Of a DNA stretch of 5,527 bases, positions 1 through 5,353 are shown one piece after another. This stretch comes from Planctomycetota bacterium (lineage in GTDB: Bacteria > Planctomycetota > Phycisphaerae > UBA1845 > PWPN01): contig JACQVT010000550.1 of NCBI GenBank assembly GCA_016209665.1, positions 1-5,527 on the forward strand. The letters are read 5' to 3'. Numbering within the stretch: position 1 is the first letter of the stretch; each line of letters begins with the position of its first letter. The notes under the pieces are model-generated. The model ran no database searches and was not told where the DNA came from. It saw only the letters and a list, made by a program, of their open reading frames with translations. The translations under genes were made by a program, and so were the position numbers.

Positions 1-144
1 GGCGTCATCGACTGGAAGCGCATCGTCACCCGCCTCAAGAAGGCCGGCTTTGCGGGCGTCCTGTCCGTCGAATGCGGCACCGAGGACGAAGCCGTCCGCT
101 CGCTGGCGTACATGAAGACGGTGCTCAAAGAAGTGGGGGCGTAA
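1..144 (+). CDS. Sugar phosphate isomerase/epimerase-like protein, C-terminal end (partial)
   Basis: Frame 1 is open from the window edge to a TAA at 142-144 and gives 47 residues. It reads GVIDWKRIVTRLKKAGF, then the strand-like LSVECGTEDEA, and ends in a helix with SLAYMKTVLKEVGA. The pattern 'G.IDW..I...L...G..G.LSVECG..EEA..S' is typical of the last beta-alpha unit of xylose-isomerase-like TIM-barrel proteins (AP endonuclease 2 family). In planctomycetes these are usually annotated as sugar phosphate isomerases/epimerases or hydroxypyruvate-isomerase-like proteins. The glutamate in VECG matches a position that often binds the metal in this fold. The substrate cannot be inferred, and the N-terminal part lies outside the window. 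The gene converges on the alpha/beta hydrolase, with only a repeat-filled spacer of about 100 bases between them. Confidence 0.75.
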   Translation, partial: GVIDWKRIVTRLKKAGFAGVLSVECGTEDEAVRSLAYMKTVLKEVGA

Positions 145-147
145 GAA

Positions 148-243
148 GGTGACGCGGCGACGCGGCGCCGCGGGGACACGGTGACCCGGCGACGCGGGGA
201 CACGGTGACAGCGGGCCACGGTGACGCCCGCCACGGACGACGC
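148..243. repeat. Degenerate octanucleotide tandem repeat (GGTGACGC / GGCGACGC / GGGGACAC)
   Basis: Starting at 148 the sequence splits cleanly into 8-base units: GGTGACGC, GGCGACGC, GGCGCCGC, GGGGACAC, GGTGACCC, GGCGACGC, GGGGACAC, GGTGACAG and more degenerate units after that. GGTGAC begins at 148, 180, 204 and 220, so the intervals are 32, 24 and 16 bases, all multiples of 8. The approximate consensus is GGNGACNC. The repeat fills the spacer between two convergent genes and fades out at the stop codon of the minus-strand hydrolase. It contains a hairpin, GCGGGC (211-216) with GCCCGC (226-231), which has no T-tract. The period is read directly from the sequence; any function is unknown. Confidence 0.8.
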
Positions 244-246
244 CCT

Positions 247-2247
247 TCACAGGCCACGGATGGGGCGGGGGGTGATCAGGGCGGCGATGTCCTTGATGTC
301 GAAGTGTTCGAGCAGGGCGTAGCAGAACAACTCGGGCATGTGCTCGACAGTCTCGTTGCGCTCGATGAGCAGCTTGAGGCTGGCGAGCGGATCGTGCAGG
401 TCGACCGAGCCGATTGCGGCCGGCTCCAGGGCGGCGGCAACCAGGGCGATCGTGCTCGTGCGCGGGCCGACGGCGGCCAGCGTGACCGGTTTGCCGGCGT
501 TTTCAATAAAGGCCCAGCGGGCGATGGCGGCCACTTGGCCGGCCTGGATCCCCAACGGGCGTTCGCCGACGCCGGCCACCAGCAGGGCGTACAGGGCGTC
601 GCGCTGGGGGATGGTGGACTCGCCAAAGTAGAACGGGTCGACGGCCAGGACCCGCTGGTTGGCGTCCAGCAGGCGGCTGACCTCGTCGGCGATCTGCTTG
701 CGGCCCTTGTCGGCGATGACGATCGTCGTACCTGCGGGTGAGGCCGGGCGCAGCTCGGTCGCCGGCACCGTCCAGTCGCTACCGAGCTTGAGTTGCCACG
801 CGGTGATTTGCAGGTCGTCGTGTTTCGTCTCGTCCTTCCGGCTTGCTGACACGTCATACTTCTTGAAGTGGGTGACCTCGCGGAGTTGAGCGCGGCGGGC
901 GTCCCTCGGCGACCCCTCGCTTGCGTCCGCCGCGTCGGATGTCGCCACGGCGCCTCTTCGACTTCGACTCGGGGCTCGTCGGGGGGCCTTGGGTAGTTGG
1001 GCCATGAGCTTGCGGGCGAGAGAGTTGAAGTTCTCATTGTTGTCGGGGATCGGCACGTGGAGCTGCTCGGCCGTCTTGACCTCGTCCTGGCAGGCGATTT
1101 CGTGCCAGTCGAACGGTTGGCCGGCGTAGAAATGGTCGCCCAGCATCTTGTAAAACTGCTGGCGGTTGTCCTGGTCGAAGTTGTGCGTGCCGGGGTCATC
1201 GTTGACGTGCCAACTCAGGTTGACCTCCTGGCCGTAGAGGGCGAAGATCGGCCGCGTCACGTCGAGCAGCGGCTGCAAGGCGTGATCGGCCCGGAAGCAG
1301 CAGTCATCCTTGCTGTTGAACGTCAGCAGCGTGGGCCGCGGGGCACGCATGGCGGTCAGGTGAGCGTAGTCGGCGACGGTGGCCATGTCGCAGGGCGTCT
1401 GTTCGGTGTCGCCCAGGTCCGACACGAAATGGACGCGGGTGAGGAAGCCGGAGTAGCCGGCCACCGGGTTGGCCAGCGTGACGCGCTCGTCGAGCGGGCT
1501 GATGAAGATCGTCTGCCAGCCGCCGCCAGACAGGCCCGACACGGATACTCTCTGCGGGTCGGCGTCGGCAAGGCCGAGCAGCACATCGAGGCTGCGTTTC
1601 ATCGACAGATAGAACGGCGCGACCGCGCTCGTGCCGCACAGGTCGAGCTGGTTCGCCCGGTAGTGGACCAAGCCGTCGTGCTTGAGTTGGCCCATGCCGA
1701 GCCATTCAACGCTGAGCGTGATCATGCCGCGCTTGGCCAGGTTGATGCAGCGAATCTGCTTGTTCTCGACGGCGTTGCCCTTGGGTTCGTGGCCGTTGAC
1801 GGCCAGGTTGGCGGGCACGCGGCCCTCGAGCTTGTCGGGTACGTACAGCAGGGCGGGAATCCACAAGCCCGCCAAGGCCTCGAACCGCAGCTTGCGGATG
1901 GAATAGCCGGGGCCGCCTGGGATGGTGTCGAGCCACTCGACCCTCGTTTCGCTCTCGGCCCAGCGAGCGGCCTCGCCGCGGAGGACCACCTTGGCGAGCA
2001 TGTCGCGGCGGAGTTGCCCGGCGATCCGGTCCCACTCGGCGGCGGTCGCGACTTGCGGCACCCGCGGCACGCGGGACTCGATGAAGCGCCGCACCTCGGC
2101 AAGCACGTCGTCAGGTGCCACACAGGGTGCACTCAGTGCCTCGGTGAGCCAGGTATTCGTTGCCGGGGCGCTGGCGGACTCAGCGGCGAGCAGGACCGGA
2201 TGGAGGATGACGACACACGCGATGAAGGAGAGTGTTCGGTTGATCAT
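247..2247 (-). CDS. Secreted two-domain alpha/beta hydrolase (acetylxylan esterase / dienelactone hydrolase-like)
   Basis: This is a 666-residue predicted exported hydrolase. Residues 1-27 (MINRTLSF, then IACVVILHPVLLAA, then ESASA) form a Sec signal peptide. The first alpha/beta-hydrolase domain (about 100-400) has the nucleophile elbow GLSGGGW with Ser240, an acid candidate in SKDD (Asp314/315), and a histidine candidate in GTHNFD (His355). Residues 421-454 are an Arg/Ser/Ala-rich linker. Residues about 470-666 resemble a second alpha/beta-hydrolase domain with no G-x-S-x-G elbow (VGPRTS instead), so it is probably not catalytic. The protein ends abruptly at ITPRPIRGL. An in-frame ATG at 2283 would add 12 residues encoded partly by a GCGT microsatellite; 2247 gives the tidier signal peptide. 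Neither start has a clear Shine-Dalgarno sequence. It probably hydrolyses an ester, perhaps a carbohydrate ester, outside the cytoplasm. The substrate is unknown. It is divergent from the SGNH hydrolase. Confidence 0.82.
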   Translation of the reverse strand: MINRTLSFIACVVILHPVLLAAESASAPATNTWLTEALSAPCVAPDDVLAEVRRFIESRVPRVPQVATAAEWDRIAGQLRRDMLAKVVLRGEAARWAESETRVEWLDTIPGGPGYSIRKLRFEALAGLWIPALLYVPDKLEGRVPANLAVNGHEPKGNAVENKQIRCINLAKRGMITLSVEWLGMGQLKHDGLVHYRANQLDLCGTSAVAPFYLSMKRSLDVLLGLADADPQRVSVSGLSGGGWQTIFISPLDERVTLANPVAGYSGFLTRVHFVSDLGDTEQTPCDMATVADYAHLTAMRAPRPTLLTFNSKDDCCFRADHALQPLLDVTRPIFALYGQEVNLSWHVNDDPGTHNFDQDNRQQFYKMLGDHFYAGQPFDWHEIACQDEVKTAEQLHVPIPDNNENFNSLARKLMAQLPKAPRRAPSRSRRGAVATSDAADASEGSPRDARRAQLREVTHFKKYDVSASRKDETKHDDLQITAWQLKLGSDWTVPATELRPASPAGTTIVIADKGRKQIADEVSRLLDANQRVLAVDPFYFGESTIPQRDALYALLVAGVGERPLGIQAGQVAAIARWAFIENAGKPVTLAAVGPRTSTIALVAAALEPAAIGSVDLHDPLASLKLLIERNETVEHMPELFCYALLEHFDIKDIAALITPRPIRGL

Positions 2248-2377
2248 GCGGAGAAGGATAGCGTGCGTGCGTGCGTTTGTCATGAGGATACAATGCCGTC
2301 CGGGTTACGTGGGTTGGCGACGGGCCGGGGACGATGGAGCGGGCGGGGGAGAAGGGGACGTGAATTGAGAATGGAGA
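2248..2377. promoter_or_regulatory. Divergent intergenic region between the two secreted hydrolases
   Basis: About 130 bases separate the start codons of the minus-strand alpha/beta hydrolase and the plus-strand SGNH hydrolase, so promoters for both should lie here. The sequence contains a GCGT microsatellite, a TACAAT hexamer on the plus strand (2289-2294) and TATCCT on the minus strand (2255-2260, 7 bases before the ATG). I see no convincing -35 partner for either. The G-rich stretch 2335-2360 and the heptamer repeat lie next to the SGNH start. The assignment rests on gene layout alone. Confidence 0.35.
2261..2276. repeat. (GCGT)4 tetranucleotide microsatellite
   Basis: Four perfect GCGT units lie just upstream of the preferred start of the minus-strand hydrolase (2247). 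They would fall inside the coding region if the alternative ATG at 2283 were used. A short repeat of this kind at a gene start is prone to slippage, which is one reason to prefer the inner start. Confidence 0.75.
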
Positions 2378-2398
2378 ATGGAGAGTGGAGAGTGGAGA
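2367..2398 (+). repeat. Heptanucleotide tandem repeat (GAGAATG x2, GAGAGTG x2)
   Basis: Four successive 7-base units, GAGAATG (2367, 2374) and GAGAGTG (2381, 2388), are followed by a partial unit, GAGA. Each unit ends in ATG or GTG, at 2371, 2378, 2385 and 2392. Because 7 is not a multiple of 3, these potential start codons fall successively in all three frames. Only the ATG at 2378 is in frame with the downstream SGNH hydrolase, so this repeat supplies that gene's start codon and its first few residues. The GGAGA cores also resemble ribosome binding sites. Confidence 0.85.
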
Positions 2399-3643
2399 CA
2401 CGGTCATGGTGAACTCGGCGTTTTCCTGCTTGCCGTGGGGGCGTTCTTGCCGGTGGCAAGGGCGGATTTCGCGCTGCGAGATGGGGATACGGTCGTCTTT
2501 CTGGGCGACAGCATCACGGCGGAACGCGGGTACGGCAAGGTGGTCGAGAACTACACGCTCCTGCGGTATCCGCAGCGCAAGGTGCGGTTCATCAACGCCG
2601 GCTGGGGCGGCGATACGGCGGCGGGCGGACTGAAGCGGCTCGACCGCGACGTGTTTTCGCACGGGGCGACCGTGCTGACGGTGGCCTACGGCGTCAACGA
2701 CATCGGCTGGGGCATGAAGGCCGACGTCGAGCATCGCAAGCTGTACCTCGATTCGATCCGCGGCATCGTGACGGCCTGCAAGGAGCACAAGGTGCGGGTG
2801 TTCATCTGCTCGGCCGCCATCACGGGCGAGAAGCCCGAGACGGCCGAGCACGGCTTCCTCACGAAGATGTGCGACGAGGGCATGGCCATCTCGCGGTCGC
2901 TCGGCGAGGGGGCGATCGACGTGCAGCGGGGCATGAGGAAGATCCAGAAGCGCGTGCTGGCGGCCAACGCGGCGGCCAAGGAGGAGAAGGATAGGACCAG
3001 TCTGCACGCCGCCGACAGCATTCATCTCAACGACCTGGGCCAGCTCGCGATGGGCTTCGTGATCATCAAGGGGCTCGGCGGGCCGGCCAACGTGTCATCG
3101 GCGGTGATCGACGCCGCGAGCGGGGGCGTCGTCGAGGCGAAGGGGTGTCGGGTGACAGACGTAAAGGGTTCGACCGCGCAGATCGAGTTCGACCGGCTCG
3201 ACGAGGGTCTGCCGCTGAACTTCGGCCCGCTGGGGGTGCTGAACTTCCGGTTCATTTCGATCCCCGAGGAACTGAACCGTTACATGTTGACCGTGCGGAG
3301 TCTCGAGGCGGGCAAGTACGATCTGACCGCCGACGGTCGGGCGGTGGGCACGTATACGCACGAGCAACTCGCCGCGGGCGTCAACATCTCCTCCGCTACC
3401 ACCGACGGCTGGGTGCCCGGCGGCCCCTGGGACGCCCAGGCAGCGCTGCTCAAGATGCTCACCCAGTCCCGTAACGAGCTGGCCCAGATGCAAAAGACCG
3501 CCGAGTACTACTTCGGCCCCAACGCCGCCACGCAACCGAGCGGCGAGTACGCCGCCCGAATCAACGCCGAAATCGAGCAACTCCAGCGCGAAACCGCCCG
3601 GCCGAGACAATACCACTTTATTGTACGACCAGCGACCCGATGA
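2378..3643 (+). CDS. Secreted SGNH/GDSL-family hydrolase with C-terminal extension
   Basis: This 421-residue predicted exported esterase shows all SGNH blocks. Block I is FLGDSIT (nucleophile Ser45), block II is INAGWGGDT (Gly75), block III is YGVND (Asn107), and block V is DSIHLND (Asp213 and His216). Residues 12-29, GELGVFLLAVGAFLPVARA, form a signal peptide. After the catalytic domain, residues 240-345 look beta-rich (a possible accessory domain) and 350-405 look helical. The family removes acyl, often acetyl, groups from carbohydrates or lipids; the substrate here is not evident. The start ATG at 2378 lies inside a heptamer repeat and is the only start codon in this frame after the TGA at 2366. 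A later ATG at 2406 is in another frame. There is no cleanly spaced Shine-Dalgarno apart from the repeat's own GGAGA. The gene is divergent from the alpha/beta hydrolase, which suggests a shared role in polysaccharide ester removal. Confidence 0.88.
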   Translation: MESGEWRHGHGELGVFLLAVGAFLPVARADFALRDGDTVVFLGDSITAERGYGKVVENYTLLRYPQRKVRFINAGWGGDTAAGGLKRLDRDVFSHGATVLTVAYGVNDIGWGMKADVEHRKLYLDSIRGIVTACKEHKVRVFICSAAITGEKPETAEHGFLTKMCDEGMAISRSLGEGAIDVQRGMRKIQKRVLAANAAAKEEKDRTSLHAADSIHLNDLGQLAMGFVIIKGLGGPANVSSAVIDAASGGVVEAKGCRVTDVKGSTAQIEFDRLDEGLPLNFGPLGVLNFRFISIPEELNRYMLTVRSLEAGKYDLTADGRAVGTYTHEQLAAGVNISSATTDGWVPGGPWDAQAALLKMLTQSRNELAQMQKTAEYYFGPNAATQPSGEYAARINAEIEQLQRETARPRQYHFIVRPATR

Positions 3644-3649
3644 TATGCT
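3621..3649 (+). promoter_or_regulatory. Candidate extended -10 promoter for the small gene pair
   Basis: TTGTAC (3621-3626) is separated by 17 bases from TATGCT (3644-3649), which is preceded by TGA (3641-3643), so the -10 is of the extended TGn type. The -35 matches consensus in only 3 of 6 positions and the -10 in 4 of 6. The site overlaps the stop codon of the SGNH gene and would start transcription near 3656, just ahead of the structured leader of the toxin-like gene. Confidence 0.35.
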
Positions 3650-3664
3650 CTGCCGAAAGAGCAC

Positions 3665-3700
3665 GTGTCCCAGGAGCCACCGGCAACGGTGCGGGGAGAC
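3665..3700 (+). promoter_or_regulatory. Predicted leader hairpin covering the ribosome binding site of the toxin-like gene
   Basis: The inner hairpin is CACCG (3678-3682), loop GCAA (3683-3686, a GNRA tetraloop) and CGGTG (3687-3691), a perfect 5-bp stem. An outer stem can form between GTGTCCC (3665-3671) and GGGAGAC (3694-3700), with 6 of 7 positions paired. The outer 3' arm contains GGGGAG (3694-3698 region), the best-spaced Shine-Dalgarno for the ATG at 3708, so folding would hide it. A second purine run, AGGAAG (3701-3706), is too close to the ATG to serve well. The structure is inferred by hand without an energy calculation. Confidence 0.4.
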
Positions 3701-3707
3701 AGGAAGT

Positions 3708-4001
3708 ATGGAGTCCACCACCTCCGTCAACGGGGTTCCCATCCGCCTGACACCGGAGCGGTGGATGCATATAATTGAGGCGAGGGATGAACTGGCTGGT
3801 CGTCTTGAGGAGGTGTTGGCTGCGGTTGAGTCGCCGGACTGGGTGACCCGTGGTTACCGCGGAGCGATGGTCGCGTGGAAGGGCTATGGCCAAAAACGCT
3901 TCCTGGCCGTGGTGTACCGGGAGATCAGCGCGAGTGATGGTTTTATTGTAACGGCCTTCTTTACTTCGAAGGTCCGCAAGAGTAACAAGCTATGGCCGTA
4001 G
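3708..4001 (+). CDS. Toxin-like small protein, possible PBECR/RelE-type nuclease fold
   Basis: This 97-residue protein is encoded directly upstream of, and overlapping, a DUF2283 gene. It runs from an N-terminal VNGVPIRLTPERWMHIIEARDEL through a helix to VTRGYRGAMVAWKGY, then a strand FLAVVYREI, and ends in DGFIVTAFFTSKVRKS. The LTPERWxHI start, the central VYRE strand and the final 'DGFI.TAF.T' strand recall small proteins I associate with the PBECR (Barnase-EndoU-ColicinE5/D-RelE-like) nucleases. Basic and hydroxyl residues near the end (Thr82, Thr86, Lys88, Arg90, Lys91) would be candidates for RNA contact. These assignments are from memory, and the exact family is uncertain. An in-frame TTG at 3621 would add 29 residues overlapping the SGNH gene, but the sequence there is not protein-like, so ATG 3708 is preferred. 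The two genes probably form an operon. Confidence 0.7.
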   Translation: MESTTSVNGVPIRLTPERWMHIIEARDELAGRLEEVLAAVESPDWVTRGYRGAMVAWKGYGQKRFLAVVYREISASDGFIVTAFFTSKVRKSNKLWP

Positions 4002-4234
4002 CAGGGCTCGCAAAGAAAGACATTCTTCGTGTCATCAAGGCGGTTCCCACGCTGGTGAGCCTGCCGGCAAGTCGCATGTGGATTGACTACGATGAGGAGG
4101 CGGACGTGCTGTATCTGAGTCTGCGCCGGCCTCAGCGTGCCACTGACAGCGAAATGCGGGACGACGGCGTGATCGTCCATCGCCGCGGGAAACAGATCGT
4201 TGGCTTGACCGTTCTCGATGCATCGACAAGGTGA
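3992..4234 (+). CDS. DUF2283 family protein, probable antitoxin partner
   Basis: This 80-residue protein has a DUF2283 core at residues 30-80: WIDYDEEADVLYLSLRR, then the DSEMRDDGVIVHRRG segment, then IVGLTVLDAS. The alternating strands, the D-x-E-A-D-x-L-Y motif and the closing 'G..VLDAS' are diagnostic. Residues 5-28 (GLAKKDILRVIKAVPTLVSLPASR) are an N-terminal extension, mostly helical, found in a subset of these proteins. The start codon overlaps the end of the upstream gene by 10 bases (3992-4001), which suggests translational coupling. An internal ATG at 4076 would give only the 52-residue core. DUF2283 proteins often lie next to small DUF4258 or similar nuclease-like proteins and are widely suspected to be antitoxins. 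That role is inferred here from layout and family. Confidence 0.82.
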   Translation: MAVAGLAKKDILRVIKAVPTLVSLPASRMWIDYDEEADVLYLSLRRPQRATDSEMRDDGVIVHRRGKQIVGLTVLDASTR

Positions 4235-4306
4235 AGCGGTCCCCTGGTTCGATGGGAGAATCGATGCGGCAGACAGTCTGAACTTCAGGGTGTTGCCATC
4301 ATCGCA

Positions 4307-5191
4307 TCAGGACGTAACCGGTTCGGCCCTCCGGGTGGCGATGACCGCGCCGAGGATGCGGCGGCATTTGTGGAAGAAGAGGGTCATCGTCATCCAGAGC
4401 AGAACGTACGCCATCGAGGTGAGCAGGCCCAGGACCTTCATGGTCATGGCAGGAGTGGTTGGTCGGCGTGCTGCCCTCTGGAGCTGGTAGTCCCTGTAAC
4501 CCCGGATCAGCATCCCCTCGTTCCAGACCAGCAGGACAGCGAGCATGACTACGATAGCGGTCGACCAGGGGACGATCCCCGGCTGCCGATCCGACGTCAT
4601 CTGGCGCAAATAGACCACCAGGCAGATCAAACCTGTCAGCTCGAGTAGCGTGGCCAGGGCATGAATCGCGAAGCGCTGCTCGGTCGTGAGCTGAAGATAC
4701 CCCGACGACCAAGCAGGAATCATAACCACCAAGCGTCCGGCCAGACTTGTCAGGAGCAGCCATCGAGTGGCCAAGCGAAGAGGGTGCATGACTGCCGGCT
4801 TGGGTAGATAGGGTGAGGCCCGCGTGACTCGAAATGCGGCGACTACGAGCAGGCAGCGGAGCAGTAGATAGAGCGGATTGGCGCAGGAATACAACCTGAC
4901 GAAGGCGGAGGGGGGTATGGCGTAGTACAGCATCGAGGGAATCATCAGGACCGTACTTCCGGCCGTCGCCGCGATCAGCCAGGTCAGTCCGCGGCGGGCG
5001 CGGCGTGCCCAGTCCACCTCGGGTCCACTGATGATCGATTCTCGAACAGACGAGGCGCACTCGGGACAGATGCCGGAGATAGCCAGCGTGCGGAGGTTGT
5101 AGCCGCAGTGCACGCAGAACAAGTCGGCGGTGACAACGGGGGCATCCTCGCTGTTCCCGCCAGATGAGTCAGCCTCTGGGGCGATGGACAT
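4307..5191 (-). CDS. Zinc-ribbon multi-pass membrane protein, function unknown
   Basis: This 294-residue protein has two parts. Near the N-terminus FCVHCGYNLRTL (Cys26, Cys29) and CPEC (Cys42, Cys45) form a CxxC-12-CxxC zinc ribbon of the 'CGYNLR.L...CPEC' kind, very common at the head of planctomycete membrane proteins. The remainder has about six hydrophobic segments, near residues 69-89, 105-121, 142-162, 176-197, 208-226 and 250-272, and ends in a basic tail. There is no recognisable catalytic motif, so I give no function. An upstream in-frame ATG at 5299 would add 36 residues, but these are encoded by REP-like and spacer DNA, so ATG 5191 is preferred. No Shine-Dalgarno is visible, and a -10 hexamer lies 6 bases before this ATG. 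The gene converges on the DUF2283 gene across a 72-base spacer in which I see only weak inverted repeats. Confidence 0.78.
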   Translation of the reverse strand: MSIAPEADSSGGNSEDAPVVTADLFCVHCGYNLRTLAISGICPECASSVRESIISGPEVDWARRARRGLTWLIAATAGSTVLMIPSMLYYAIPPSAFVRLYSCANPLYLLLRCLLVVAAFRVTRASPYLPKPAVMHPLRLATRWLLLTSLAGRLVVMIPAWSSGYLQLTTEQRFAIHALATLLELTGLICLVVYLRQMTSDRQPGIVPWSTAIVVMLAVLLVWNEGMLIRGYRDYQLQRAARRPTTPAMTMKVLGLLTSMAYVLLWMTMTLFFHKCRRILGAVIATRRAEPVTS

Positions 5192-5197
5192 GTCGGG

Positions 5198-5225
5198 ATT
5201 GTACAAGGGATGCGGGCACGAGCAA
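5198..5225 (-). promoter_or_regulatory. Candidate promoter giving a leaderless transcript of the zinc-ribbon membrane protein
   Basis: Read on the minus strand, TTGCTC (5225-5220) and TACAAT (5203-5198) are 16 bases apart. The -10 matches consensus at 5 of 6 positions and the -35 at 3 of 6. The -10 ends 6 bases before the ATG at 5191, so initiation at the usual distance would fall on or next to the A of the start codon. That fits the absence of a ribosome binding site. Confidence 0.45.
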
Positions 5226-5284
5226 TTGGGCGGTGCCTTCCGCTTCTCGCCAGGGCGCGTGACAGAATCGGCGGGTTCTTCCTT

Positions 5285-5329
5285 GCCCCGAAGGGGCACA
5301 GGTGTGTAGCCAGGGGCGCGAGCCCCTGG
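5285..5329. repeat. REP-like element, first copy (two hairpins)
   Basis: Two perfect hairpins lie close together. GCCCC-GAA-GGGGC spans 5285-5297. CCAGGGGC (5310-5317), loop GCGA (GNRA type), GCCCCTGG (5322-5329) is an 8-bp stem. The linker between them contains GTGTGTA. The second copy that begins at 5354 repeats the order hairpin, TGTGTA-containing linker, CCAGGGGC. Paired GCCCC/GGGGC and CCAGGGGC/GCCCCTGG hairpins recur in planctomycete intergenic regions and resemble REP sequences. The element sits upstream of the zinc-ribbon gene. Confidence 0.75.
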
Positions 5330-5353
5330 TCGTCATCAGAGCGCAGTCATCCA

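Noticed and set aside
148..243. Octamer array as a CRISPR
   Set aside because: Units are 8 bases with no unique spacers between them, unlike CRISPR repeats and spacers.
2248..2283. Upstream ATG at 2283 for the alpha/beta hydrolase
   Set aside because: It adds 12 residues encoded partly by a GCGT microsatellite and lengthens the signal peptide's n-region; it cannot be excluded.
2289..2294. TACAAT as a -10 box for the SGNH gene
   Set aside because: No -35-like hexamer lies 15-19 bases upstream, where the sequence is the GCGT microsatellite.
997..2412. Long plus-strand open frame (471 residues) antisense to the alpha/beta hydrolase
   Set aside because: It lies wholly opposite a gene with clear hydrolase motifs and signal peptide; its translation shows no recognisable motif and is the usual by-product of GC-rich coding DNA.
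2406..2633. ATG at 2406 as the start of the SGNH hydrolase
   Set aside because: It is in a different frame from the enzyme and its translation lacks a signal peptide; it would work only if the assembly had an indel.
2180..3025. Minus-strand open frame of 281 residues across the divergent region and SGNH gene
   Set aside because: It overlaps both supported gene starts and is antisense to the SGNH catalytic blocks; its His/Arg/Val-rich composition is typical of a shadow frame.
4249..4282. Short inverted repeats between the convergent DUF2283 and membrane-protein genes as a bidirectional terminator
   Set aside because: The stems (TCGAT/ATCGA and CAGA/TCTG) are only 4-5 bp and no T-tract follows in either direction.
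4299..5060. Second minus-strand open frame (253 residues) inside the zinc-ribbon membrane gene
   Set aside because: The competing frame has the CxxC pairs and regular hydrophobic segments, while this one has neither.
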